From a virus: 40,525 nucleotides of DNA. Shown here one piece after another: positions 15,565-20,724 of the stretch. The stretch covers positions 1 through 40,525 of the IMG/VR virus record IMGVR_UViG_3300017917_001441, one strand, 5' to 3'. The notes under the pieces were generated by a model that saw only the letters and a list, made by a program, of their open reading frames with translations, searched no databases and was not told where the DNA came from. The first letter of the stretch is position 1, and each line of letters begins with the position of its first letter. The translations under genes and the position numbers were made by a program.

Positions 15565-16104
15565 ATGCAACTCAGTATAATCGGATGTCCCGATAAGAAG
15601 CGCTTTAGACCTTTCGTGAAGCGAGCCGCTCTTTTTTATGCTGAACAATTAATGACACCGAAAATGTTGGAAAACATTTATGTTCGGATTAAGTTTGACC
15701 CAAAAATAGATGCTTTAGGTTATGCGGATGTTATGAATTATAACGAAAGCAATAAACCTAGAGAATTTCAAATTGAATTAAATCCAACAGCCGGTTCTCA
15801 TGACATATTAGAAACATTAGCACATGAAATGGTTCATGTTAAACAATATGCTTATGGTGAAACGAATGAGTATGGAACTCGTTGGCGTGGCCAAAGAATC
15901 AATACCGAAAATTTAGATTACTATGATGAACCATGGGAAGTAGAAGCGTATGGTGTATCAATCGGCTTGTTTAGTAAATTTGCCATTAAAGAGAAATTGT
16001 GGGAAGTGTTTTCTGATATTCGTAATCCAGATGCACCACTTGTACCAGAGCCAATAGCATGGCGAAGTATACCACAAATAAGTATTGACAATCAACCTAT
16101 ATAA
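15565..16104 (+). CDS. SprT-like zinc metalloprotease domain protein
   Basis: A 179-residue protein with an HExxH zinc motif in 'LAHEMVHVKQY' (His87, Glu88, His91) and a downstream acidic 'EPWEVEAYG' that can supply the third ligand (about 125-127). This outline matches SprT/WSS1-like minimal gluzincins found in many T4-like phages. I chose the ATG at 15565 because AGGAGA lies about 8 nt upstream; a TTG at 15526 would give 192 residues but would sit inside the late promoter's start region. A late promoter suggests a role in virion maturation or late host-protein degradation; the substrate is unknown. Confidence 0.8.
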   Translation: MQLSIIGCPDKKRFRPFVKRAALFYAEQLMTPKMLENIYVRIKFDPKIDALGYADVMNYNESNKPREFQIELNPTAGSHDILETLAHEMVHVKQYAYGETNEYGTRWRGQRINTENLDYYDEPWEVEAYGVSIGLFSKFAIKEKLWEVFSDIRNPDAPLVPEPIAWRSIPQISIDNQPI

Positions 16105-16113
16105 TGTTATAGT
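16085..16113 (+). promoter_or_regulatory. Sigma70-type promoter for the tRNA-like RNA and tRNA operon
   Basis: TTGACA (16085-16090), a 17-bp spacer and TATAGT (16108-16113), within the end of the metalloprotease gene. The predicted start near 16120 is 2-3 nt before the folded element at 16123. Confidence 0.75.
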
Positions 16114-16122
16114 ATTACATAT

Positions 16123-16192
16123 GCGGTCGGGGTATAGAACCAGAGTAGGTGTCCAATCTACTCACTTAGTGCGAATCTAAGCCACCGCTCCA
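16123..16192 (+). ncRNA. tRNA-like structured RNA with encoded CCA
   Basis: This 70-nt element folds like a tRNA with a damaged D-arm. Its acceptor arms GCGGTCG (16123-16129) and CCACCGC (16182-16188) pair at six of seven positions, followed by T and an encoded CCA. A T-arm CTTAG-TGCGAAT-CTAAG has a 5-bp stem and a 7-nt loop that differs from a normal T-loop mainly at position 55. An anticodon-like arm GTAGG-TGTCCAA-TCTAC would present TCC, but position 33 is G, not T, and two extra pairs lengthen the stem. The D region has only 'GGT...ACC'. It could be a decayed tRNA-Gly, a tRNA mimic or a structured mRNA leader. Confidence 0.55.
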
Positions 16193-16212
16193 AATTCTCA
16201 AAGGACTATATT

Positions 16213-16374
16213 ATGGCAACACAATTACAAAGAAAAAAACCTGGTTATACAAAGTCTGGTGAAGTCAAATTGGTTAGTCTTAGTGTTGCACAATTAACAA
16301 AATTGTTAGAAGAAACAAGTAAACCAAAAAAGAAAGCAAAGATTCAAAACATTTTATTGAAAAAAGCGGCATAA
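16213..16374 (+). CDS. Small basic conserved phage protein
   Basis: A 53-residue protein, rich in lysine, with the central helix 'VSLSVAQLTKLLEETSK' and a basic tail. Small proteins with this 'KSGEVK-LSVAQLTKLLE' pattern occur in marine T4-like phages; no function is known to me. The ATG lies 20 nt after the tRNA-like element, with a weak AAGGA site. Its stop is followed directly by the 21-codon leader-like ORF. Confidence 0.65.
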   Translation: MATQLQRKKPGYTKSGEVKLVSLSVAQLTKLLEETSKPKKKAKIQNILLKKAA

Positions 16375-16440
16375 ATGAAATTCAATTTTACAAACCTTCC
16401 TCTATTAAATCTGCCAGTGCAGAGAGGGGTTCTTTTGTAA
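16375..16440 (+). CDS. Leucine-rich 21-codon leader-peptide-like ORF
   Basis: An ORF of 21 codons starting at the base after the previous stop: 'MKFNFTNLPLLNLPVQRGVL' plus a final L. Six of 21 codons are leucine, using CTT, CTA, TTA, CTG, CTT and TTG, and two are proline. Its last codons form one arm of a hairpin that competes with the terminator just downstream, and the genes beyond are tRNA-Leu and tRNA-Pro. This is the layout of an amino-acid attenuator. It has no strong ribosome site of its own and may be translated by coupling. Confidence 0.45.
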   Translation: MKFNFTNLPLLNLPVQRGVLL

Positions 16441-16475
16441 AATTTTTGTAAGTTTAAGTTTTATAAAAAGAACCC
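16427..16475 (+). promoter_or_regulatory. Candidate antiterminator hairpin
   Basis: GGGTTCTTTT (16427-16436) is a perfect 10-base complement of AAAAGAACCC (16466-16475). The 3' arm overlaps the 5' arm of the terminator at 16471, so the two hairpins exclude each other. The 5' arm is inside the leader ORF, where a ribosome finishing translation would cover it. Confidence 0.5.
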
Positions 16476-16499
16476 TAGTCTAAACAACTAGGGTTTTTT
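16471..16499 (+). terminator. Rho-independent terminator before tRNA-Leu
   Basis: A 9-bp perfect stem, AACCCTAGT (16471-16479) with ACTAGGGTT (16487-16495), a 7-nt loop and a T-run. It lies only 6 nt before the tRNA-Leu gene, so tRNA-Leu and tRNA-Pro would depend on readthrough or antitermination. Confidence 0.88.
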
Positions 16500-16504
16500 G
16501 TTTT

Positions 16505-16579
16505 ATCCCGATGGCGAAATTGGTAGACGCACTGGTTTAAGGTATCAGATTTTTGCAGGTTCGAGTCCTGCTCGGGACA
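16505..16579 (+). tRNA. tRNA-Leu (anticodon AAG), atypical
   Basis: The D-arm 'GGCGAAATTGGTAGACGC' is a hallmark of bacterial tRNA-Leu, the T-arm is GCAGG-TTCGAGT-CCTGC, and the discriminator is A, as leucyl-tRNA synthetase requires. The anticodon arm CTGGT-TTAAGGT-ATCAG gives anticodon AAG, one base from the usual TAG. The variable region is only 'ATTTTT', whereas leucine tRNAs normally have a long variable arm. The 1-72 pair is A-C, and CCA is not encoded. It is either a reduced functional tRNA or a decaying one. Confidence 0.8.
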
Positions 16580-16584
16580 CATAA

Positions 16585-16661
16585 CGGAGTGTAGCGCAGG
16601 CTGGTAGCGCATCTGCTTTGGGAGCAGAGGGTCGCAGGTTCGAATCCTGCCACTCCGACCA
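16585..16661 (+). tRNA. tRNA-Pro (anticodon TGG)
   Basis: A canonical tRNA: acceptor CGGAGTG with CACTCCG, anticodon arm TCTGC-TTTGGGA-GCAGA reading CCN codons, T-arm GCAGG-TTCGAAT-CCTGC, discriminator A and encoded CCA. It follows tRNA-Leu by 5 nt and probably shares its transcript. Confidence 0.96.
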
Positions 16662-16690
16662 TTGACAAAGTAATATAAGTAATATACAAT
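16662..16690 (+). promoter_or_regulatory. Sigma70-type promoter for tRNA-Thr and the cochaperonin
   Basis: TTGACA (16662-16667), a 17-bp spacer and TACAAT (16685-16690), starting at the base after the CCA of tRNA-Pro and about 10 nt before tRNA-Thr. Confidence 0.75.
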
Positions 16691-16700
16691 GTTAAGAAAA

Positions 16701-16776
16701 GCCCCTTTAGCTCATCTGGTAGAGCAACTGATTTGTAATCAGTAGGTGGTCTGTTCAAGTCGGACAAGGGGCACCA
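16701..16776 (+). tRNA. tRNA-Thr (anticodon TGT)
   Basis: Acceptor GCCCCTT with AAGGGGC, anticodon arm ACTGA-TTTGTAA-TCAGT, T-loop TTCAAGT, discriminator A and encoded CCA. It reads ACN codons, mainly ACA. It has its own promoter and lies just before the GroES-like gene. Confidence 0.95.
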
Positions 16777-16794
16777 CTAACTGAAAGGTAAATT

Positions 16795-17031
16795 ATGCAA
16801 CCAACTAGAGATAATATTATTGTAGAACGGATTATTAGAGAGGGTGCTACGGCATCTGGCATTATATTAAAATCATCTGATGAACCAGATAGAGCCAAAG
16901 TTATCTCTATTGGCCATAAAGTAAATGAAGTAAATATTGGTGATGCAGTATTGATTAATTGGAACAAGGCGACAAAGATTGAAAAAGAAATCTATGTCGT
17001 ACCTATTACAGAAGTAGTCTGGATTTACTAA
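16795..17031 (+). CDS. gp31: GroES-like cochaperonin (T4 gp31 analogue)
   Basis: A 78-residue protein with a shortened Cpn10 fold. 'QPTRDNIIVERI' is the first barrel strand, 'ATASGIILKS' is the mobile loop that contacts GroEL, and 'AKVISIGHKVNEVNIGDAVL' is the core of the barrel. T4 gp31 (111 residues) lets host GroEL fold the capsid protein, and this protein is the likely counterpart. It is shorter than GroES (97), mainly because the roof loop is missing. It shares a promoter with tRNA-Thr, and AAAGG lies near the ATG. Confidence 0.85.
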   Translation: MQPTRDNIIVERIIREGATASGIILKSSDEPDRAKVISIGHKVNEVNIGDAVLINWNKATKIEKEIYVVPITEVVWIY

Positions 17032-17106
17032 AAAGGTTGGACAGTCGGAGCCTCCGAAATTTTTTCCGGCGATTTCAAAATACGAAAAAGTAATTTTAGT
17101 TTTTCA

Positions 17107-17114
17107 AATAAATA
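17107..17114 (+). promoter_or_regulatory. Late-promoter-like element (AATAAATA)
   Basis: AATAAATA matches seven of eight bases of the T4 late element and lies 6 nt before tRNA-Met. It may drive tRNA-Met and iscU/erpA late in infection. Upstream, TCGGA-GCC-TCCGA (17046-17058) with a following T-run is a weak terminator for the cochaperonin unit. Confidence 0.4.
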
Positions 17115-17119
17115 TCTAC

Positions 17120-17194
17120 AGCGGGGTAGCTCAGAGGTAGAGCATTGGACTCATAATCCAGGGGCCGTAGGTTCGATTCCTTCCCCCGCAACCA
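17120..17194 (+). tRNA. tRNA with anticodon CAT (Met elongator or Ile2)
   Basis: Acceptor GCGGGG with CCCCGC, T8-A9 present, D-arm GCTC...GAGC, anticodon arm TTGGA-CTCATAA-TCCAG, T-loop TTCGATT, encoded CCA. The 1-72 position is an A-A mismatch. The anticodon stem lacks the three G-C pairs of initiators, and position 11-24 is C-G, so it is not an initiator. It could be Met elongator or an isoleucine tRNA whose C34 is changed to lysidine; the sequence does not decide this. Confidence 0.92.
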
Positions 17195-17208
17195 AACAAG
17201 GAGATATT

Positions 17209-17367
17209 ATGACATCTGATTTAGAACAATATCGTAAAATGGCCATAGAATTGTGGTTCAGTAATGGTGGTTCGTGCACTGGTGCTCAACCGGAACCAAA
17301 AGATATTGATGATGCAATTGCTGAAGATGAAGAATTTAAACGCATTGAAAGAGAACAGAAAAAGTAA
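17209..17367 (+). CDS. Small acidic protein before iscU
   Basis: A 52-residue protein with AGGAGA about 8 nt before the ATG. It is acidic ('KDIDDAIAEDEEFKRIEREQ'), with a helical start and the middle segment 'WFSNGGSCTGAQPEP' containing its only cysteine. Its stop touches the iscU ATG. No known function. It may simply be co-translated with the Fe-S genes; a small adaptor role is speculation. Confidence 0.65.
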   Translation: MTSDLEQYRKMAIELWFSNGGSCTGAQPEPKDIDDAIAEDEEFKRIEREQKK

Positions 17368-17775
17368 ATGGCGTATTCAGATAAAGTTATAGACCATTAT
17401 GAAAACCCACGCAATGTGGGTAAAATGGATGCTGGTGACATCAATGTTGGTACAGGTATGGTTGGTGCTCCAGCCTGTGGTGATGTAATGAAATTACAGA
17501 TTCGTGTAGAAGATGGCATCATTAGAGATGCAAAATTCAAAACATATGGATGCGGTTCTGCAATTGCTTCAAGTTCATTGGTAACTGAATGGGTTAAAGG
17601 TAAGACACTTGAAGAAGCTGCACAAATTAAAAATACACAGATTGCTGAAGAACTTTCTTTACCACCAGTAAAGATTCACTGTAGCATTCTCGCTGAAGAT
17701 GCAATCAAAGCTGCAATTAATAACTATAAAGAGAAAACAGATGCAATTAACCACCAATGCTGCCAGCAAAATTAA
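17368..17775 (+). CDS. iscU: IscU iron-sulfur cluster scaffold
   Basis: IscU is the scaffold on which IscS and partners assemble [2Fe-2S] and [4Fe-4S] clusters. The 135-residue protein is very close to enterobacterial IscU from end to end. All three cluster cysteines are present (Cys37 in 'GAPACGDVM', Cys62 in 'YGCGSAIASSS', Cys105 in 'KIHCSILAEDA'), with Asp39, and the HscA-binding 'LPPVK' (98-102). It therefore should work with host IscS and HscA/B. The end, 'INHQCCQQN', is unusual and adds two cysteines. The gene looks like an acquisition from a proteobacterial host. erpA overlaps its end. Confidence 0.97.
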   Translation: MAYSDKVIDHYENPRNVGKMDAGDINVGTGMVGAPACGDVMKLQIRVEDGIIRDAKFKTYGCGSAIASSSLVTEWVKGKTLEEAAQIKNTQIAEELSLPPVKIHCSILAEDAIKAAINNYKEKTDAINHQCCQQN

Positions 17776-18067
17776 AGATTTAATTGTTGACCAAAATGAT
17801 CCAGATATTAAGTGTTTAAGAATATCTGTTAAGGGTGGTGGTTGTTCAGGATTTCAGTATGACTTTATGTTTGATAATGAACTCGATGATGAATCTGATT
17901 TTGTATTTGAAGCTGAAGATATAAAAGTGGCTGTTGATTACATGTCTATGGAATATCTAAAAGAAGCTACTATTGACTACGTTGAAAAGAATTTTGAATC
18001 TAGATTTGTAGTCAAAAATCCTGGAGCAAAACACACCTGTGGGTGTGGTTCATCTTTTTCTGCTTAG
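17741..18067 (+). CDS. erpA: ErpA/IscA A-type Fe-S carrier
   Basis: A 108-residue carrier that takes clusters from IscU to target apoproteins. The three ligand cysteines are in place: Cys35 in 'GGGCSGFQYDF', and Cys100 and Cys102 in 'HTCGCGSSFSA'. The sequence 'VDYMSMEYL' and the end of the protein are closer to ErpA than to IscA. I chose the ATG at 17741, which overlaps iscU by 35 nt; an earlier in-frame start at 17699 would add an unlikely basic tail. Its stop overlaps the end of the convergent desaturase gene. Confidence 0.95.
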   Translation: MQLTTNAASKIKDLIVDQNDPDIKCLRISVKGGGCSGFQYDFMFDNELDDESDFVFEAEDIKVAVDYMSMEYLKEATIDYVEKNFESRFVVKNPGAKHTCGCGSSFSA

Positions 18068-18760
18068 TTTGGCAAGTTTAAATTTCTCTAATACTTTGAT
18101 ATAGAACCAACCTATATCTAACTCAAACCATTTCCTACTAAGCTTGGCAGAACCAGCATCGTTATGGTGATTATTATGAAGCTCTTCGCCACCAATAATA
18201 ATACCCAAAGGGAAAATATTTCTAGATGATTCTCTCGTTTCATAGTTTCTATACCCCCAATAGTGACCTATTCCATTAATTACACCAGCAGCCCAAAACG
18301 GAATCCATAACATCTGTATCAACCAAACTAATATACCCCAATAACCAAATAACGCAAAACAAACTAAAAAGTAAATTGAAACACCCAAATAGTTTAAAGG
18401 TGTATACAAATTCTTTTCAATAGCATCATCTGGTGTTCCTTTACCAAACGCATTGACCATCAATTTATCTTTTGCAGACGTATTGTATAGTATTGCACCA
18501 CCAAATAAAACTTTCCAAATACCAAATAACTGTGGTGAATGTGGATCACCTTGATTATCGGTCATACCATGATGTTTACGATGAATAGCCACCCACTCCT
18601 TTGTAACCATACCTGTAGTCAACCATAACCAAAAACGAAAGAAGTGATTTATTAACGGATGAAATGTTACAGCTAGATGAGTTTGACTACGATGAAGATA
18701 TAGGGTTACGGCGATGATGGTGAGATGAGTTGTCACTAGGACATAGATTAGTTCGTTCAT
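18050..18760 (-). CDS. Acyl-lipid/acyl-CoA delta-9-type desaturase
   Basis: A 236-residue membrane diiron enzyme that puts a double bond into fatty acyl chains. The three histidine boxes are intact: 'HRSQTH' (23-28), 'HRKHH' (60-64) and 'HNNHH' (195-199), with the extra 'GHYWGYRN' histidine (166). Hydrophobic segments at about 5-22, 40-52 and 125-160 fit the family's membrane hairpins. The motif 'FWLWLTTGMVTKEWVAIHRK' is typical of proteobacterial desaturases, so it is probably host-derived. It is convergent with erpA, the two sharing 18 nt. A late-type element lies about 90 nt upstream on the minus strand. Confidence 0.93.
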   Translation of the reverse strand: MNELIYVLVTTHLTIIAVTLYLHRSQTHLAVTFHPLINHFFRFWLWLTTGMVTKEWVAIHRKHHGMTDNQGDPHSPQLFGIWKVLFGGAILYNTSAKDKLMVNAFGKGTPDDAIEKNLYTPLNYLGVSIYFLVCFALFGYWGILVWLIQMLWIPFWAAGVINGIGHYWGYRNYETRESSRNIFPLGIIIGGEELHNNHHNDAGSAKLSRKWFELDIGWFYIKVLEKFKLAKLSRKR

Positions 18761-18848
18761 GTGTGTGTTTTAGTAGTGTGTGTGGAAAAAACCAAAGATT
18801 GAGTATAAGATATACCCAAAAATCTATTGGATGTATTATTGTCATTAC

Positions 18849-18929
18849 TTATTTAGGTGCGTGTTCTGCCCACATTAAAAACATTACAAGCATAAGTGTT
18901 ATAATAAAAATTAATGGTTGGTCTTTCAT
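18849..18929 (-). CDS. 26-residue single-pass membrane micro-protein
   Basis: A 26-codon ORF whose ATG overlaps the stop of the upstream minus-strand gene (ATGA). It encodes 'MKDQPLIFIITLMLVMFLMW' followed by 'AEHAPK': a short charged start, a membrane helix of about 17 residues and a short polar end. Size and layout suit a small holin, antiholin or enzyme-regulating membrane peptide. Its stop codon lies inside the late promoter element of the desaturase gene. No family is recognised. Confidence 0.5.
   Translation of the reverse strand: MKDQPLIFIITLMLVMFLMWAEHAPK
18850..18856 (-). promoter_or_regulatory. Minus-strand late promoter (CTAAATA) for the desaturase
   Basis: Plus-strand TATTTAG is CTAAATA on the minus strand, about 90 nt upstream of the desaturase start, with the same CCTAAATA context as the elements at 69 and 15518. 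Confidence 0.5.
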
Positions 18930-19366
18930 TTGTATAATTTGAAAAAATAGGTTACTAACGCCGATACAGTCATACACCACCAAAAAAGTCTTGCCATTTT
19001 ATATCTGTCACTATCCATAAATTTTATTTCTTCATCATGTTCTTTTTTTAACCTTGCTTTGACTTCCTCAATTTCAGTCCAAGCATTTTTACCATATTTT
19101 TTAATGGCATCTATTTTTAGATTGTCAATTTCTCTTTGATGTTTTTTTTCTGATTCATATTTTTCATATGCTTTAAATTCTCTTGAGGCTCGTATAAGCT
19201 CTTGTTGAGCTTTAGCTTGCATCCTTTTACGATGTTGTTCTTGAACTGACCTTTCCATATCAGCTTGTTGGTCAGTAACAACACCACCTAATTGTTTACC
19301 AATATTCTGAGCCTCTTTGAGTGTATCAACAGCTGCTTTTCCTGCGGACAAATTGGGATCTGGCAT
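18926..19366 (-). CDS. Coiled-coil protein with a C-terminal membrane anchor
   Basis: A 146-residue protein with a charged coiled coil (about 35-115, rich in Glu, Lys, Arg, Gln) and one membrane helix near the end ('LFWWCMTVSALVTYFF', about 127-142). The N-terminus 'PDPNLSAGKAAVDTLKEAQN' has no signal peptide, so it is probably tail-anchored with the coil in the cytoplasm. It is followed by the coupled 26-residue membrane peptide. A lysis or membrane-organising role is possible. It belongs to the only minus-strand block in the window. Confidence 0.75.
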   Translation of the reverse strand: MPDPNLSAGKAAVDTLKEAQNIGKQLGGVVTDQQADMERSVQEQHRKRMQAKAQQELIRASREFKAYEKYESEKKHQREIDNLKIDAIKKYGKNAWTEIEEVKARLKKEHDEEIKFMDSDRYKMARLFWWCMTVSALVTYFFKLYK

Positions 19367-19423
19367 ATTAAAAATATGTTATTTTTTGTTATTGGGAGAT
19401 AATAAAGAATACCGAATGTCAGG

Positions 19424-19452
19424 TTGACATATTAGAATAAAACATATATAAT
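19424..19452 (+). promoter_or_regulatory. Consensus sigma70 promoter for the 19495-20724 genes
   Basis: TTGACA (19424-19429), a 17-bp spacer and TATAAT (19447-19452): a perfect consensus. It drives the rightward block starting at 19495 (GGAG ribosome site). It sits back to back with a minus-strand late element at 19472, so the two transcripts would overlap. Confidence 0.85.
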
Positions 19453-19471
19453 TTCATTTCAACTACATACT

Positions 19472-19478
19472 TATTTAG
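19472..19478 (-). promoter_or_regulatory. Minus-strand late promoter (CTAAATA)
   Basis: Minus-strand CTAAATA in a CCTAAATAAG context, about 105 nt upstream of the coiled-coil membrane protein start at 19366. With the rightward consensus promoter it forms a divergent, overlapping early/late pair. Confidence 0.5.
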
Positions 19479-19494
19479 GCTTTGGAGATAATAA

Positions 19495-19809
19495 ATGAAA
19501 ATATTAGCATTAAAATTAATTACCGGTGAAGAAATTCTAGGTGAAATTGAATCAGAATCGGAAACAGAATTTGTGATAGAAAATCCTGTTGGTATTGCCA
19601 TTGTGCGTGATCCAAAGACTGGTCAACCAAATGTTGGGTTTGCACCATTTCCCATTCACGCTGAACAAAAGACTGGTGCCACGGTTGCTTTGAATAAGAA
19701 GAATGTAGTATACTCTTATACTCCGGCACAAGATTTTATTAATAATTATAATTCAATTTTTGGTTCTGGAATTGTTGTTCCTTCAACCAAAACACTAATT
19801 ACAGGTTAA
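19495..19809 (+). CDS. LSm/Hfq-like small beta-barrel protein, paralogue B
   Basis: A 104-residue protein of the same family as that at 3244: 'LKLITGEEILGEIE' (5-18), 'FVIENPVGIAIV', then 'NKKNVVYSYTPAQDFINNYNS'. The strand pattern fits a small Sm-like barrel, here without the acidic C-terminal helix. It is first behind a consensus promoter, with a good ribosome site. Two copies in different operons suggest separate roles or hetero-oligomers. RNA binding is a guess. Confidence 0.7.
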   Translation: MKILALKLITGEEILGEIESESETEFVIENPVGIAIVRDPKTGQPNVGFAPFPIHAEQKTGATVALNKKNVVYSYTPAQDFINNYNSIFGSGIVVPSTKTLITG

Positions 19810-19991
19810 TGGTACTAGAAAAATCCATAATTCGTACCGCCAAATGGAGTAAAGAGAATAACTGTTGGGATATCAAAGAAACATTGAATTATCAATGGTT
19901 CAATATAAATAATACACCAAAGTCACCTCTTTACACAGAGCTATCAGACGCTCTAAAATGGATTATCTCACACGATGAAAACCTATCGTAG
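19809..19991 (+). CDS. Small protein of unknown function
   Basis: A 60-residue protein starting on the last base of the previous stop and overlapping the phosphatase gene by 17 nt. It contains 'AKWSKENNCWDIKETLNY' and 'LSDALKWIISHDENLS', suggesting a strand pair followed by a helix. It is not recognised. Confidence 0.65.
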   Translation: MVLEKSIIRTAKWSKENNCWDIKETLNYQWFNINNTPKSPLYTELSDALKWIISHDENLS

Positions 19992-20724
19992 CATTTTTAT
20001 TAGTGATGTTCATCTTGGCACCAGAGATTGTCAGGCAGAAAAACTTAATAATTTTTTAAAGCATAACACCTGTGATACATTATATCTTATAGGTGATATT
20101 ATTGATGCTTGGAAAATACAACAAAATAAATGGCGATGGAAACAAAGCCATTCAAATGTGGTACGAAGAATACTTGGTCACGCAAAAAGAGGTACCAAAG
20201 TCATTTATGTGGCAGGTAATCATGATGAGTTTTTAAGACCAATGATACCATACGGATTCAGTTTTGGTGCAATACAAATCTGTAATCAAACCGAACACAT
20301 TGATACCAACGGCAAACGTTTTTTGGTAACTCACGGTGATTTATTTGATGGTATTTCTAAACTTGCACCATGGCTTGCTTTTCTTGGCGATAAGTTGTAT
20401 GATATGGTTCTAAACTGGAATTCAGCGTTTAATTCTTTTCGTAGAAAATTTGGTTTAGGGTATTGGTCTCTTTCAAAATACCTAAAGTATAAAGTCAAAT
20501 CATCTGTTGATTTTTTATTAGGATTTGAAAAGAATATTTCGGAGTATTGTAAAAAAAGAGGATTTGATGGTGTAATATGTGGTCATATTCACCATGCAGA
20601 GATAAAAGAATTAAATGGTATTTTGTATATGAATGACGGTGATTGGGTTGAATCCTGCACCGCTTTGGTTGAACATCATGACGGCACATGGCAAATTGTG
20701 CATTGGACGAAAGAAAAAGATTGA
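19975..20724 (+). CDS. LpxH-like UDP-2,3-diacylglucosamine diphosphatase family phosphoesterase
   Basis: A 249-residue calcineurin-like metallophosphoesterase with all metal motifs: 'SDVHLG' (10-15), 'GDIID' (40-44), 'GNHDE' (81-85), 'THGD' (119-122) and 'GHIHH' (203-207). The order and the segment 'TLYLIGDIIDAW' match the COG2908 group containing LpxH, which makes lipid X in lipid A synthesis; some relatives have other lipid or nucleotide substrates. A basic, aromatic cap (about 125-185) fits membrane association. It sits in the metabolic block near the desaturase. Its TGA overlaps the TTG start of gp43. Confidence 0.8.
   Translation: MKTYRSIFISDVHLGTRDCQAEKLNNFLKHNTCDTLYLIGDIIDAWKIQQNKWRWKQSHSNVVRRILGHAKRGTKVIYVAGNHDEFLRPMIPYGFSFGAIQICNQTEHIDTNGKRFLVTHGDLFDGISKLAPWLAFLGDKLYDMVLNWNSAFNSFRRKFGLGYWSLSKYLKYKVKSSVDFLLGFEKNISEYCKKRGFDGVICGHIHHAEIKELNGILYMNDGDWVESCTALVEHHDGTWQIVHWTKEKD

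Noticed and set aside
16123-16192. Glutamine-riboswitch or other known phage leader motif for this element
   Set aside because: The GTAGG segment first suggested the glnA/downstream-peptide motif, but the flanking conserved bases and pairing do not fit. The acceptor, T-arm and CCA fit a tRNA-like fold better.
17120-17194. Initiator tRNA-fMet
   Set aside because: The 1-72 mismatch is suggestive, but the anticodon stem lacks three G-C pairs and position 11-24 is C-G, both typical of elongator tRNAs.
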